DNA from: Edaphobacter dinghuensis | Lineage (GTDB): Bacteria > Acidobacteriota > Terriglobia > Terriglobales > Acidobacteriaceae | Assembly (NCBI RefSeq): GCF_014640335.1 | Contig: NZ_BMGT01000005.1 | Span: forward strand, 48,549-112,548 | DNA length: 64,000 bases | Direction: 5' to 3' | In this document: positions 50,319 through 60,280 of the stretch, piece by piece | Numbering within the stretch: position 1 is the first letter of the stretch | How the letters are laid out: each line of letters starts with the position of its first letter | The notes under the pieces: generated by a model | Database searches by the model: none | Told to the model about the DNA's origin: nothing | What the model saw: only the letters and a program-made list of their open reading frames with translations | Program-made: the position numbers and the translations under genes

Positions 50319-53300
50319 ATGGTTCTTCCCTTCGTCCGCGAGCTGCTTGCGGACCTTGAGCACTCTGAGGCATTTGAGCGTGTACGCCGCCATCTGAGCG
50401 GGGGCACGGGGCGCAGACGTGTGTCCGGGTTGACCTCGACGGCGCGTGCGCTTTACCTGCCGCTGTTCGTTCGGGCAGCCAATGCTCCATGTGTCATTGT
50501 GGTTTCCGACAACAAGGCGGCGGAGGCTCTGCATGCCGCAGTGCTCTCGGCCTGCGAGTTGACGGGAGCGATGGACCCGGCACAGGTTTTGCGGCTACCT
50601 GCTCACGACGTTCTGCCGTTTGAAAATCTTTCTCCGCACCCTGAGATTCAGGAGACACGCGCGGCGACACTGTGGAAGATCGCCACAGGAACGATTCGGT
50701 TGGTGATTGCACCGGTTGAAGCCGCCTGCATGAAGTTATTTGCGCGTGACTTCTATAAGGCACTGGCACTGCACCTGAAGGTTGGCGAAGAGTATATGCC
50801 GGACATGCTGATCGAGCATCTACTTTCGGTCGGCTATACCCGCGTCGATGTGGTGGAGATGCCAGGACAGGTTACGTTGCGCGGCGGCATCATTGACGCC
50901 TTCTCGCCTGAGATGGAACGCCCGGTGCGCATCGACTTCTTTGGCGATGAGATCGAGTCGATCCGCACCTTCGACGCGGAGACACAGCGCAGCAGCAGTT
51001 CGCTCGATGAGGCGCTTCTGCTTCCGCTTACGGAAATTCCTGTCACCGAAAAGATTCTTACCGCGATCAATGCGCGGCTTACTCGCAGCGGCATAGCCGG
51101 TGCGACGATTGAAGGGGGCGAAGAGCCGGTCGAGTTGCAGACGCATATTGCCACACGCACCGGTGAGGCTACCGTTTTTCCCGGCTGGGAGTTTTTTGCG
51201 CCAGTTGCGGGTGCCACTCATACGGTTTTGGATTTGTTGGCGGCAAGCGGCCCTGCGCCACGTGTCTTTATCGAAGAGCCTGCAATGGTCAAGAATCAAG
51301 GCGAGCGCTGGTGGAACAAAGTCGAGCAGCGGCATGACCGCTCGGGCATCGGCAATCTGGTTCGGCCCGAAGATATCTATCTTTCCCCGTGGGATCTTGA
51401 TGACAGGTTGCGCCGGTTCTGTGGCTGCGAATTAGATCAGCTTGGCGCGGTGGATGTGTTGGATGCCGATCGTAGCGATTTGTCGGAGGTGGACTTCACC
51501 ACTCGCCCCACGCAGCGATTTCATGGCAGCATTCCAGCGCTGATCGATCAACTGAATGTGTTGATGAAGCAGGATGCGCGCATCCTGCTGACTGCTCCTA
51601 ACCAGGGAGAGGTGGAGCGGCTCGCGGGACTGTTGCAGGAGTATCAAATTCCCTATCGGCTTGGCTCGCGCAACGAGCAACATGGCAGCTCGACGGTTTA
51701 TTCGGAGTCGAGCTATCTGGCAGGAGATCTGCGCACACCGGTGATCGTGAAGACGACCATTGCGGCAGGTGTGCAGATACTTGATCTCGACAGGACTACT
51801 GCGCGGCAGGTTGTCATCTTTGGCGCGCAGGATTTATCGGACGACGCTGACGTGACGGTACGGACGGCACGGCGCGGCAAGTCGAAGGCTGCGGCGTTTA
51901 TCTCCGACTTCCGCGATCTTGCTGTTGGCGATTATGTTGTGCACGTCGAGCATGGCATCGCGCAGTATTGCGGGCTGCGCGTGATTGAAGAGAACGATGC
52001 GCCGCCACTGGAGCTGATGATTCTGGAGTTTGCCGACGAGGCGAAGCTGTATGTTCCGCTGACGCGACTCGACCTGATTCAGAAGTACCGCAGTACCGAT
52101 ACAGGGCCTGCACCGCAACTCAACAAGCTGGGCACGCAGGGATGGCAGAAGACCAAGGCTCGGGTCAAAAAGGCAATGGCCGACATGGCTGCCGAGCTGC
52201 TGAAGTTGTATGCGCAACGCGAGTCGATTCAGGGCACACCTTTTTCGCCAGACACGAACATGCAGCGCGAGTTCGAGGACGCCTTCGACTTCAACGAGAC
52301 TGATGACCAGTTGAACGCCATTACCGATATTAAGAGCGATATGGAGTCGGTGCAGCCGATGGACCGGCTACTGTGCGGCGATGTGGGCTATGGCAAGACA
52401 GAAGTTGCCATGCGCGCAGCGTTCAAGGCAGTGCAGGACTCGAAGCAGGTTGCGGTGCTGACGCCGACGACCGTGCTGAGCTTTCAGCACTACGAGACCT
52501 TCAAGCGCCGCTTCGCCAACTTCCCTGTCACCATCGAGATGATCTCTCGCTTCCGCACTGCGAAGGAGCAGAAAATCATTCTTGAAAAAGTCGAGCAGGG
52601 CAAGATCGATATCCTTATCGGCACACATCGCATCCTGTCGAAAGATCTGAAGTTTCAGGACCTGGGGCTGCTGATCGTCGATGAAGAGCAGCGCTTCGGC
52701 GTGCGGCATAAGGAGCGGCTGAAGCAGATGCGAACTGCAATCGATGTGCTGGCGATGTCGGCCACACCGATTCCACGGACGTTGCATATGTCGTTGATCG
52801 GCTTGCGCGATATGTCGGTGATTGAGACGCCGCCCAAAGACCGCATGGCGATTCAGACGATCGTCGCCAAGTTCGATGAGAAGCTAGTTCGTACTGCGAT
52901 CGAGATGGAGTTGGAACGCGGTGGACAGATTTATTTTGTGCACAATCGCGTTGAGTCTATCTATGAGCTTGCGGCGAAGATTCGCGAGCTGGTGCCGCAG
53001 GCGCGAGTTGTGATTGGTCATGGTCAGCTTCCGGAGGCAGAGCTCGAGCGAGTGATGCTCGCCTTCATGAACCATGAGTACGATGTGCTGCTCGCTACCA
53101 GCATCATTGAGAATGGGCTGGATATTCCACTGGCCAACACGATCATTATCAATCGTGCAGATCGACATGGGCTGAGCGAGCTTTATCAACTGCGTGGCCG
53201 CGTGGGCCGCAGCAATCGTCGCGCATACTCGTATCTTTTGATTCCGCCAGAGAAGGAGTTGAGCGAGATATCGCGGCGCAGGCTGGCGGCGTTGAAAGAG

Positions 53301-54011
53301 TTCTCCGACCTGGGTGCGGGCTTCAAGATCGCTGCGCTTGATCTGGAGCTGCGCGGCGCGGGTAACATGCTGGGCGGCGAACAGTCGGGCCACATCGAGG
53401 CCATCGGCTTTGAGATGTACACGACGATGCTCGAAGAGGCGGTGCGCAAGATGAAGGGCGAGGAGGACAAGCCTGCGCATGCCAACACGGTGCTCAACCT
53501 CGGCATCAGCGTGCGCATCGACTCTGATTACATTCCCGAAGAGAACCAGCGCCTGCGCATGTATAAGCGCATCGCCGGTGCGGAGGACTTTGCTACGCTT
53601 GCCGATGTTCGTGCGGAGTTGCAGGACCGCTACGGCACGCCGCCGGAGTCAGTGTTCAACCTGCTGGCAGCGGGAGAGATTCGTCTGCAATGTGAGCTGC
53701 TTGGCATTGCTCAGGTCGACCGTAAGCGTACTCAGATCGAAGTGGGCAAGACGAAGACTTTTGTTGAGATGCTGCATTTGAAGTTTGCCGAACGGCTGTC
53801 CGGTGGAGCGCCTGCCACGGCTCCGGGGGTGGCCCCGGCGCGGGAACGAGGCGTCGATCCGGGAGTGTTGATGAAGCTCGTCAGCCGCAACACGAAGAAG
53901 GGAGCGCAGTTTACGCCGCAAGGTATTCTGCGCTGGCCGTTGACCAGCGCTAAGGCCGAAGATGTTATTGCGGAGACGCGGGCGCTGCTGGATGCGCTGG
54001 ATGCACATTGA
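50319..54011 (+). CDS. mfd: Transcription-repair coupling factor
   Basis: The 1230-residue Mfd ATPase removes stalled RNA polymerase and recruits UvrA. The order is a UvrB-like N-terminal region (residues ~50-300; [19 protein letters not shown]), then a CarD-like RNA-polymerase-interacting domain (~529-590; [18 protein letters not shown]). Next are helicase motor 1 with Walker [17 protein letters not shown] (~686), the DEEQRFG box (~787) and the SATPIPRT motif. Helicase motor 2 has [21 protein letters not shown], and the TRCF C-terminal domain is last. Length is slightly above E. coli Mfd. The 150-bp gap to the divergent binding-protein gene holds both promoters. Confidence 0.98.
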   Translation: MVLPFVRELLADLEHSEAFERVRRHLSGGTGRRRVSGLTSTARALYLPLFVRAANAPCVIVVSDNKAAEALHAAVLSACELTGAMDPAQVLRLPAHDVLPFENLSPHPEIQETRAATLWKIATGTIRLVIAPVEAACMKLFARDFYKALALHLKVGEEYMPDMLIEHLLSVGYTRVDVVEMPGQVTLRGGIIDAFSPEMERPVRIDFFGDEIESIRTFDAETQRSSSSLDEALLLPLTEIPVTEKILTAINARLTRSGIAGATIEGGEEPVELQTHIATRTGEATVFPGWEFFAPVAGATHTVLDLLAASGPAPRVFIEEPAMVKNQGERWWNKVEQRHDRSGIGNLVRPEDIYLSPWDLDDRLRRFCGCELDQLGAVDVLDADRSDLSEVDFTTRPTQRFHGSIPALIDQLNVLMKQDARILLTAPNQGEVERLAGLLQEYQIPYRLGSRNEQHGSSTVYSESSYLAGDLRTPVIVKTTIAAGVQILDLDRTTARQVVIFGAQDLSDDADVTVRTARRGKSKAAAFISDFRDLAVGDYVVHVEHGIAQYCGLRVIEENDAPPLELMILEFADEAKLYVPLTRLDLIQKYRSTDTGPAPQLNKLGTQGWQKTKARVKKAMADMAAELLKLYAQRESIQGTPFSPDTNMQREFEDAFDFNETDDQLNAITDIKSDMESVQPMDRLLCGDVGYGKTEVAMRAAFKAVQDSKQVAVLTPTTVLSFQHYETFKRRFANFPVTIEMISRFRTAKEQKIILEKVEQGKIDILIGTHRILSKDLKFQDLGLLIVDEEQRFGVRHKERLKQMRTAIDVLAMSATPIPRTLHMSLIGLRDMSVIETPPKDRMAIQTIVAKFDEKLVRTAIEMELERGGQIYFVHNRVESIYELAAKIRELVPQARVVIGHGQLPEAELERVMLAFMNHEYDVLLATSIIENGLDIPLANTIIINRADRHGLSELYQLRGRVGRSNRRAYSYLLIPPEKELSEISRRRLAALKEFSDLGAGFKIAALDLELRGAGNMLGGEQSGHIEAIGFEMYTTMLEEAVRKMKGEEDKPAHANTVLNLGISVRIDSDYIPEENQRLRMYKRIAGAEDFATLADVRAELQDRYGTPPESVFNLLAAGEIRLQCELLGIAQVDRKRTQIEVGKTKTFVEMLHLKFAERLSGGAPATAPGVAPARERGVDPGVLMKLVSRNTKKGAQFTPQGILRWPLTSAKAEDVIAETRALLDALDAH

Positions 54012-54058
54012 TACGATCGCGAATTTTAAGTTCATACTTAAGTAAGGGACCAGAAAAT

Positions 54059-55852
54059 ATGCGTAAACGCCTCATCGCACTCAGTCTCACAATTGGAACT
54101 TTTCTTCTTATGCCTACTGCATCGCCAGCCCAACACATCTCTGCAGACGGTGCTCCCCAGACCTTTCAATACGTCTCCGATCAATATTTCAGCGACGTGT
54201 ATTTTCACTTCTCTCCGACTGCGGGCACGAGTGCCGGATTGCACCAGTACGATACGCAGCTTGAGGACTACTCTGCTGCCGGAGTACAGAAAGAGATCGC
54301 TGCCCTTCACGAGTACGAGAAGAAGGTAGAGGCCATTGATCCCACTGCGCTCGATGCGAGTGTGGCCGGAGACCGCGAGATTCTGCTGAACAATATTCGT
54401 TCGCAGCTGCTGACGCTCGAAGTGATTCGCCCATGGGAGAAGAATCCCGACACTTATTCCTCGGGAGTTACCAACTCGATCTTCGTCGTTATGGAGCGGC
54501 CTTATGCTCCCGCGGATACGCGGCTGCATGCTGTGGTGGAGCGCGAAAAACTGATTCCGCAGGTGCTTGAGGAGGCGCGCAAGAACCTCAAGAATCCGCC
54601 GCGCATCTACACCGAGATCGCGCTTGAACAGATCGACGGGCTAGTCAGCTTTTTTCAGAACGATGTGCCCAGCGCGTTTGCGAGCGTTACCGATCCCGAT
54701 ACGAAGGCCGACTTCGCAAAATCCAATGCAGCGGTCATTGCGGCGCTTCAATCCTATGGCGCGTGGATGAAGAGCGATCTGCTTCCCCGCTCCAACGGTG
54801 ATTTTCGTCTTGGAGCGGACACGTTCCGCAAGAAGCTTGCCTATGACGAGATGGTCGACATTCCGCTGGACCGCTTGCTACAGATAGCTTTTGCCGACCT
54901 GCACAAAAATCAGGCCGAGTTTGCGCGCGTAGCCAAAGAGGTCGATCCGACCAAGACACCGCAGCAGGTACTCGCCGAACTTGCCACCATTCATCCGGCG
55001 CCCGATCAGCTTTTGCCGGCGTTTCACAACACCTTCGATTCGCTAATTGCATTTATCAATGCGCATCACATCATTACCATTCCAAGCACAGTGCAGCCGA
55101 CGCTTGAAGAGACGCCGCCGTTTATGCGCGCCACGACCTTCGCTTCGATGGACCCTCCGGGGCCGTTCGAGACGCACTCGACCAAGGCTTACTTTAACGT
55201 GACGCTGCCGGAGAAGAACTGGACAGCCGAACATGTTGCCGAGCACATGGCGAGCTTCAACGTGGGTACGATCATCAGCACCAGTGTGCATGAGGCTTAC
55301 CCCGGCCATTATGTCCAATTTTTGTGGATGCCTGAGTTTTCGAGCAAGATTCGCAAGGTGCTGGGAGCCAACACCAACATCGAAGGCTGGGCTCACTACA
55401 CCGAACAGATGATGCTCGATGAGGGCTACGACGCGCCCGGTCCCGATGCTACGCCTGCACAGATTCGAGAGTCGCATCTTGTTCGTCTGGGCCAGTTGCA
55501 AGATGCTCTGCTGCGTGATGCCCGTTTCGTCAATAGCATCAAGCTGCACACCGGCGAGGGCGAACCTGGCGGAAAGTGGACGATAGAGCAGGCCGAAGAC
55601 TTCTTCGTGAAGGAAGGCTACCAGTCGCGCTCCGTGGCTGTGGTCGAGACGAAGCGTGGCACCTCGGACCCGACGTATCTTTACTACACGCTGGGCAAGC
55701 TCGAGATCATGAAGCTGCGGGCAGACATGATGAAGAAAGAGGGCGCGGCCTTCAATCTCGAGACCTTCCACAATAACTTCATGCGCCAGGGCTTCGCACC
55801 CATCAAGATCATTCGCAAAGCCATGCTGCACGATGACTCACCGGTGCTTTAA
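54059..55852 (+). CDS. DUF885-family secreted peptidase-like protein
   Basis: The 597-residue protein has a signal peptide (LIALSLTIGTFLLMPTASPA) and a DUF885 domain. The family zinc motif HEAYPGH (an HExxH variant, near residue 415) and a downstream Glu in NIEGWAHYTEQMMLDEG are both present, as in DUF885 metallopeptidases. Other conserved segments are PFMRATTFASMDPPGPFE and VVETKRGTSDPTYLYYTLGK. The start is the ATG at 54059; the frame could begin at 54008, overlapping mfd. The intervening 47 bp argue for loose co-transcription with mfd at most. Confidence 0.9.
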   Translation: MRKRLIALSLTIGTFLLMPTASPAQHISADGAPQTFQYVSDQYFSDVYFHFSPTAGTSAGLHQYDTQLEDYSAAGVQKEIAALHEYEKKVEAIDPTALDASVAGDREILLNNIRSQLLTLEVIRPWEKNPDTYSSGVTNSIFVVMERPYAPADTRLHAVVEREKLIPQVLEEARKNLKNPPRIYTEIALEQIDGLVSFFQNDVPSAFASVTDPDTKADFAKSNAAVIAALQSYGAWMKSDLLPRSNGDFRLGADTFRKKLAYDEMVDIPLDRLLQIAFADLHKNQAEFARVAKEVDPTKTPQQVLAELATIHPAPDQLLPAFHNTFDSLIAFINAHHIITIPSTVQPTLEETPPFMRATTFASMDPPGPFETHSTKAYFNVTLPEKNWTAEHVAEHMASFNVGTIISTSVHEAYPGHYVQFLWMPEFSSKIRKVLGANTNIEGWAHYTEQMMLDEGYDAPGPDATPAQIRESHLVRLGQLQDALLRDARFVNSIKLHTGEGEPGGKWTIEQAEDFFVKEGYQSRSVAVVETKRGTSDPTYLYYTLGKLEIMKLRADMMKKEGAAFNLETFHNNFMRQGFAPIKIIRKAMLHDDSPVL

Positions 55853-55885
55853 GCCAAAGAAGATGGATGCCCATTTACACTGGAT

Positions 55886-55962
55886 AAGTCAATTGCCTGA
55901 AGCTGCGAGATAGATTTGCTCGTTTTATACAGGCAATTGGCTTAATCAGTTTTATTTTTTTG
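55886..55962 (+). terminator. Terminator hairpin after the DUF885 gene
   Basis: The arms AAGTCAATTGCCTG (55886-55899) and CAGGCAATTGGCTT (55930-55943) pair with one G-U across a 30-nt loop. They are followed by a T-rich tail (TTTTATTTTTTTG). Confidence 0.75.
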
Positions 55963-56040
55963 CTGTCCTTCAATGGATTGTCCTTTTTGTAACTCCTGCC
56001 TGCTAGCATTTTCCACAATCAATCTGCATCCAAGGAATCC

Positions 56041-56928
56041 ATGACCCAAAAGACTCCTCAGAAGATTCGCAAAGCTGTTTTTCCAGCCGCAGGCATGGGC
56101 ACGCGCTTTTTGCCCGCAACCAAGGCGCTGCCCAAAGAGATGCTCTGTCTCGTCGACAAGCCGCTGATCCAGTACGGCATTGAAGAGGCCGTGGCCGCAG
56201 GCTGCACCGAGATCATTATTGTTACCAGCCGCGGTAAAGGCATTATGGAAGACCACTTCGATCGCAGCCCCGAACTTGAGGCCTCACTCGAAGCCAAGAA
56301 CAAGACTGCGCTGCTCGAAGTGGCACGCAGCGTCTCCAAGCTTGCAAAGATCACCTACACTCGACAGGCGGAACCTCTCGGCCTTGGCCACGCGGTGCTT
56401 CAGGCCAAGGAGATCGTCGGCAACGAGCCCTTCGCTGTTCTGCTGCCGGACGATATCGTCGATGCCTCGACGCCGTGCATGAAGCAGATGGTTGAAGCCT
56501 TCAACGAGACCCAGTGCAGCATTCTCGGCTCCGAGGTTGTGGAAGGCGCGGCGATCTCTGCCTATGGCTGCCTCGATTGCACGCCCGATCCTAAGAATCC
56601 TCGCCTGCTCGCGGTGAAAAACATGGTCGAGAAACCCAAGCCGGAAGAGGCGCCTTCACAGAACGCCATTATCGGCCGCTATATTCTTACGCCACGCATC
56701 TTCGAGATGATCGAAGGCATTACTCCCGGTGCGGGCGGCGAGCTTCAACTCACCGATGCCATCAAGGCTTTGCTGCAATACGAAAAAGTCTATGGCTTCA
56801 GCTACGAAGGCAAGCGTCACGATGCAGGCGACAAGCTGGGCTTCCTCAAAGCCACCGTCGAGTTCGCACTCAAGCGCGAGGACCTCGGCCCGGCCTTCCG
56901 TAGCTGGCTCAAATCCTTCCCCATCTAG
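56041..56928 (+). CDS. galU: UTP-glucose-1-phosphate uridylyltransferase
   Basis: The 295-residue enzyme makes UDP-glucose from UTP and glucose 1-phosphate. The nucleotide-binding signature KAVFPAAGMGTRFLPATKAL is followed by PKEMLCLVDKPLIQYGIEEA. Further motifs are QAEPLGLGHAVLQAKE, LLPDDIVDA, MVEKPKPEEAPSQNAIIGRY and KRHDAGDKLGFLKATVEFAL. Length and motifs are standard for bacterial GalU. It is monocistronic, with a terminator before it and a dispersed repeat after it. Confidence 0.97.
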   Translation: MTQKTPQKIRKAVFPAAGMGTRFLPATKALPKEMLCLVDKPLIQYGIEEAVAAGCTEIIIVTSRGKGIMEDHFDRSPELEASLEAKNKTALLEVARSVSKLAKITYTRQAEPLGLGHAVLQAKEIVGNEPFAVLLPDDIVDASTPCMKQMVEAFNETQCSILGSEVVEGAAISAYGCLDCTPDPKNPRLLAVKNMVEKPKPEEAPSQNAIIGRYILTPRIFEMIEGITPGAGGELQLTDAIKALLQYEKVYGFSYEGKRHDAGDKLGFLKATVEFALKREDLGPAFRSWLKSFPI

Positions 56929-56964
56929 CGTTTTCATAGGCTGTGGAGAGATTCCTGCGAGCCG

Positions 56965-57014
56965 AAATACAGGGGTCTCTCCATACGCCCTTCGGGCTCT
57001 GGTCGAGATGGTGT
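56965..57014 (-). repeat. Dispersed intergenic repeat, copy F
   Basis: In inverse orientation: AAATACAGGGGTCTCTCCAT, a short hairpin centre GCCC-TTC-GGGC, then GGTCGAGATGGTGTGG. It lies between galU and the Old Yellow Enzyme gene. Confidence 0.85.
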
Positions 57015-57116
57015 GGTCTTCGCTGCTTCTTCCCTTGCAGCACCGTTATTGCGCCTCGCACATCCAATCTTCCACGCGCCTTTGATAAGTAATCCGAAGG
57101 GCGCCAAGGAGTAGCA

Positions 57117-58166
57117 ATGCCGTCACTCTTCGACCCAATTCAACTCGGCGACCTGCATCTGCCCAATCGCATCTTTATGGCGCCGCTTACACGTCTGCGC
57201 GGCACGCCCGACCACATTCCCACGCCGATCATGATCGAGTACTACACCCAGCGTGCCAGTGCCGGCCTGATCATCTCTGAAGGAACGCCCGTCGATCCGA
57301 TGGGCGTCGGTTATGCCAACGTTCCCGGCATCTGGTCCAAGGAGCAGGTCGAGGCGTGGAAGCCTGTTACCGCCGCCGTACACAATGCTGGAGGCCATAT
57401 CTTCGCGCAGATCTGGCACGTGGGCCGCATCTCCGATCCTGCCTTCCTCAACGGACAGCTTCCTGTTGCGCCCAGCGCCATTGCAGCGTCGGGAACGGTG
57501 AGCCTGCTTCGACCGCAGCGGCCTTTCCCTACTCCGCGGGCGCTTGAACTCAGCGAAGTAAGAGGTGTGGTCGAGGCGTTTCGCCGCGGCGCGCAAAACG
57601 CCCAAGCTGCCGGGTTCGACGGCGTGGAGCTGCACGGAGCCAATGGTTATCTACTCGACCAGTTTCTTCAGGACGGTTCCAACCACCGCGACGACGAGTA
57701 CGGCGGCCCTATCGAAAATCGTGCCCGCCTGATGCTCGAAGCCGCCGATGCCGCTATCTCCGTCTTCGGTGCAGGCCGCGTGGGGATGCACCTGGCGCCG
57801 CGCGGCGACTCGCATGGCATCTTCGACTCCAACCTTACTGCAACCTTCAGTTACGTTGCACGAGAGTTGGGAAGCCGCAAGATCGCCTTCATCGCCGCAC
57901 GCGAACACGTTGGCCCCGACAGCATTGGCCCGCAGCTCAGGCAGCTCTTCGGCGGCACCTTTGTTGCCAATGAAGCCATCGATCAGAAGACGGGCCAACA
58001 GTTGCTCGACGAGGGCAAAGCCGACGCTGTTGCCTTTGGCAAACTATTTATCGCAAACCCCGATCTGCCTGCTCGCTTCGCTAAACACTCGCCGCTGAAT
58101 CGACCGGAGCCGAATACCTTCTACGCTCCCGGTTCACATGGCTATACGGACTACCCTTCTCTTTAA
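57117..58166 (+). CDS. Old Yellow Enzyme-family alkene reductase
   Basis: The 349-residue FMN enzyme of the NemA type reduces activated alkenes, nitro compounds or quinones with NADPH. The motifs are LPNRIFMAPLTRLRGTPDHI, QIWHVGRISDPAF, GFDGVELHGANGYLLDQFLQ and SNHRDDEYGGPIENRARLML, which carry the substrate His-Asn and FMN-site residues. The ATG at 57117 follows AAGGAG. A 12-bp terminator follows. It is a single-gene unit. Confidence 0.95.
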   Translation: MPSLFDPIQLGDLHLPNRIFMAPLTRLRGTPDHIPTPIMIEYYTQRASAGLIISEGTPVDPMGVGYANVPGIWSKEQVEAWKPVTAAVHNAGGHIFAQIWHVGRISDPAFLNGQLPVAPSAIAASGTVSLLRPQRPFPTPRALELSEVRGVVEAFRRGAQNAQAAGFDGVELHGANGYLLDQFLQDGSNHRDDEYGGPIENRARLMLEAADAAISVFGAGRVGMHLAPRGDSHGIFDSNLTATFSYVARELGSRKIAFIAAREHVGPDSIGPQLRQLFGGTFVANEAIDQKTGQQLLDEGKADAVAFGKLFIANPDLPARFAKHSPLNRPEPNTFYAPGSHGYTDYPSL

Positions 58167-58187
58167 AGCTGAGACTTGACCACAGAC

Positions 58188-58216
58188 AAGGCCGCGAGAA
58201 TGACTCTCGCGGCCTT
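58188..58216 (+). terminator. Terminator hairpin after the alkene reductase gene
   Basis: A perfect 12-bp stem AAGGCCGCGAGA/TCTCGCGGCCTT with a 5-nt loop lies 22 bases past the stop. Confidence 0.85.
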
Positions 58217-58317
58217 ATCTATCTTCTCGGCCGGCACTTTTCCTATACCGTAAAAAACGCCGTCGAAATTTCCTGCATCTCACTCCACAAGAACCGTCAC
58301 AGAAGACCGGAGAAGAG

Positions 58318-58797
58318 ATGCCGACAGAAAAAACCAGCGCTGCCAAAACTTCCGTCACCCGCAAACAGCTTATCGATGCCCTTAACGAAGACCTTGCCCG
58401 CGAGTATCAAGCCATCATTGCGTACGTCAATTACTCCCAGGTGCTTAAGGGCGCGCAGTACATGAACATCGCCGCGGAGCTAGCCGTACACGCCGGGGAA
58501 GAGCTGGCGCATGCCATCACCATCGCCAACCAGATCGACTATCTCGGCGGCATGCCCTGCGTTACGCCGAAGCCGGTCAAGACCTCCGAGAAGGCTGTAG
58601 ACATGCTTCACTTCGATCTCGAAAACGAAAACGAGACCATTCGCCAATACCGCCGCCGCGTTAAGCAGTGTGATGAGCTGGGCGAATTCGCCACTGCCGA
58701 ACATATCCGCGATATCCTTCTGCAGGAGCAGGACCACCAAATCTCTCTGGCCACTGCCCTTGGCATCGATGTTCCCGATGTGGGTATTGCAGACTAA
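58318..58797 (+). CDS. Ferritin-like/bacterioferritin-type protein
   Basis: The 159-residue four-helix protein has the ferritin-like di-iron pattern: EDLAREYQAIIAYVNYSQ in helix A, LAVHAGEELAHAITIANQID in helix B, DLENENETIRQYRRRVKQCD in helix C and IRDILLQEQDHQISLATALG in helix D. Glu and E-x-x-H residues stand at metal positions. It probably stores or handles iron, or protects against peroxide. A heme-ligand Met as in true bacterioferritin is not evident. The ATG follows GGAGAAG. Confidence 0.9.
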   Translation: MPTEKTSAAKTSVTRKQLIDALNEDLAREYQAIIAYVNYSQVLKGAQYMNIAAELAVHAGEELAHAITIANQIDYLGGMPCVTPKPVKTSEKAVDMLHFDLENENETIRQYRRRVKQCDELGEFATAEHIRDILLQEQDHQISLATALGIDVPDVGIAD

Positions 58798-58830
58798 CGT
58801 CGCGCGTCCGATTAAATCGCAACCGAAACA

Positions 58831-58862
58831 ACAATGGCACCGGATGTCTCCGGTGCCATTGT
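58831..58862. terminator. Bidirectional terminator hairpin
   Basis: A perfect 14-bp stem ACAATGGCACCGGA/TCCGGTGCCATTGT with loop TGTC lies between the convergent ferritin-like gene and LacI regulator 2. Confidence 0.88.
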
Positions 58863-58892
58863 CTTTCAAGAGGGCTAAATCCTTGCATCCGG

Positions 58893-60002
58893 TTATTTCT
58901 TGGCCCGAACTTTCTTAGGAAGGTCCTTCATCGCTCCGCGCGGGAAGCCGGTCGATTCCCTGACCACAAGGTCGGTCTGGATGTTGTACTCGTGCTTCTG
59001 CGCGGACTTCTCCGTTCCCTCCGCACAGGCTCGCAATGCAGTCACCGCAGCCTTTGCCAGATCGAAGCGCGACATCTGCACCGTCGTCAGCGGAGGGATG
59101 GTCACCTCGGCGATGTGAATGTTGTCGAAGCCAATGACCGAAAGATCGTCCGGCACGCGCAAGCCAGCACGGTACATGGTGTGCAGCACGCCGATGGCGG
59201 TCATATCGTTCGAGCACATAACCGCAGTCGGCATGTTCTTCTCTCCCAGCAGTTGCTGCATGGCCGCCATACCGCCTTCGAGCGTATGGTCTCCCGACAG
59301 AATCCACGCCGGGTTGGGCGCAATGCCACACTCCCGCAGCGACACCAGGAATGCATCGAGTCGCGATTCTGCCGAGTGCAGGCCCTCAGGCCCACGCACA
59401 AAGGCGATATTTCTATGGCCGAGCGCGGCAAGATGTTGCACGCCCTGGCGTATGCCGTGATGGTAGTCCACCTTCAGCACATTGATGCCGGGACCATCCG
59501 GCCCCACATCGATAAAGACCAATGGCACTTTGCGCTGGGCCAACTGGTCCAGCAGAGGCGCCTCGATACCGAAGGTCATAACCGCAACGCCGTCTACCTT
59601 ACGTTCCAGCATGCGGCGGATGCAGTGCGACATGCGCTTGGGATCATGATTGGTTGAACTCACGAGGATCTCGTATCCGTGTTCGACGGCGATGTCCTCG
59701 AAGCCCTGAATGAGCTCAGGAAAAAATGGATTGGTGATCTCGGAGACGATCAGGCCCAGAATCCAACTACGCCCGGAGACCAGAGCTCGCGCCTGCGTGT
59801 TGGGAAAGTAGTCCAGCTCTTCAATGACTTCCCATACTCGCTTAGCAATCTTCGGGTTTACCGTCGGCACACGATTGATCGTTCGCGAGACGGTTGCAAT
59901 CGAAACGTTGGCCAGACGCGCAATGGTGCGAATGTCCATACGTTCCGGAGTCTTCTTCGTCGTAGTACGCTTCTTCTTCGTGCCCTGTCCAAGATTGGCC
60001 AT
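58893..60002 (-). CDS. LacI-family transcriptional regulator (regulator 2, probable arabinose-gene repressor)
   Basis: The 369-residue protein has a Lys/Thr-rich N-terminal extension of ~20 residues, then the LacI helix-turn-helix (MDIRTIARLANVSIATVSRT) and the hinge NTQARALVSGRS. The sugar-binding domain has LGLIVSEITNPFFPELIQGF and AVMCSNDMTAIGVLHTMYRA. The start at 60002 includes the basic extension; an ATG at 59939 just before the helix-turn-helix is an equally good LacI start. The gene is divergent from arabinofuranosidase, and AAACGTTT operator cores lie before that gene and the ribulokinase gene, so it is the likely repressor of the module. Confidence 0.92.
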   Translation of the reverse strand: MANLGQGTKKKRTTTKKTPERMDIRTIARLANVSIATVSRTINRVPTVNPKIAKRVWEVIEELDYFPNTQARALVSGRSWILGLIVSEITNPFFPELIQGFEDIAVEHGYEILVSSTNHDPKRMSHCIRRMLERKVDGVAVMTFGIEAPLLDQLAQRKVPLVFIDVGPDGPGINVLKVDYHHGIRQGVQHLAALGHRNIAFVRGPEGLHSAESRLDAFLVSLRECGIAPNPAWILSGDHTLEGGMAAMQQLLGEKNMPTAVMCSNDMTAIGVLHTMYRAGLRVPDDLSVIGFDNIHIAEVTIPPLTTVQMSRFDLAKAAVTALRACAEGTEKSAQKHEYNIQTDLVVRESTGFPRGAMKDLPKKVRAKK

Positions 60003-60117
60003 AGAGAGTATCAGGAATGCGTTTACAGGATAGCCTACGCGCCTAAAACGATTATGTAACCTGATAGCACCATATTGCCATCCTGCCTGGCGCAACGATC
60101 TCAATTTGCAGTCGTAC

Positions 60118-60201
60118 AACCGTTTCCAAACAGCTTGCGGAAGATCGTCTCGAGTATCACCGTTTCTCCTTGAATGGAGCGCATCTTATGGAAACGTTTG
60201 C
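60118..60201. promoter_or_regulatory. LacI-type operator region between regulator 2 and arabinofuranosidase
   Basis: GGAAACGTTTGC at 60190-60201 is a near-perfect palindrome with the AAACGTTT core typical of LacI-family operators. Two further partial sites, AACCGTTTCC (60118-60127) and ACCGTTTCTCC (60159-60169), lie on the regulator side. Together they suggest joint control of the two divergent promoters. Confidence 0.65.
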
Positions 60202-60280
60202 TGTTAATCCAACTCACCACTACAGTGGATGTGTCGATGGCAGAGATCATCGCTGAATTCACCGCATAGGAGAAGACCCC

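Noticed and set aside
50172..50534. N-terminal 121-codon extension of the sugar-binding protein frame
   Set aside because: It overlaps the divergent mfd start and lacks a signal peptide at its beginning; the lipoprotein leader and GGAGG site fix the start at 50171.
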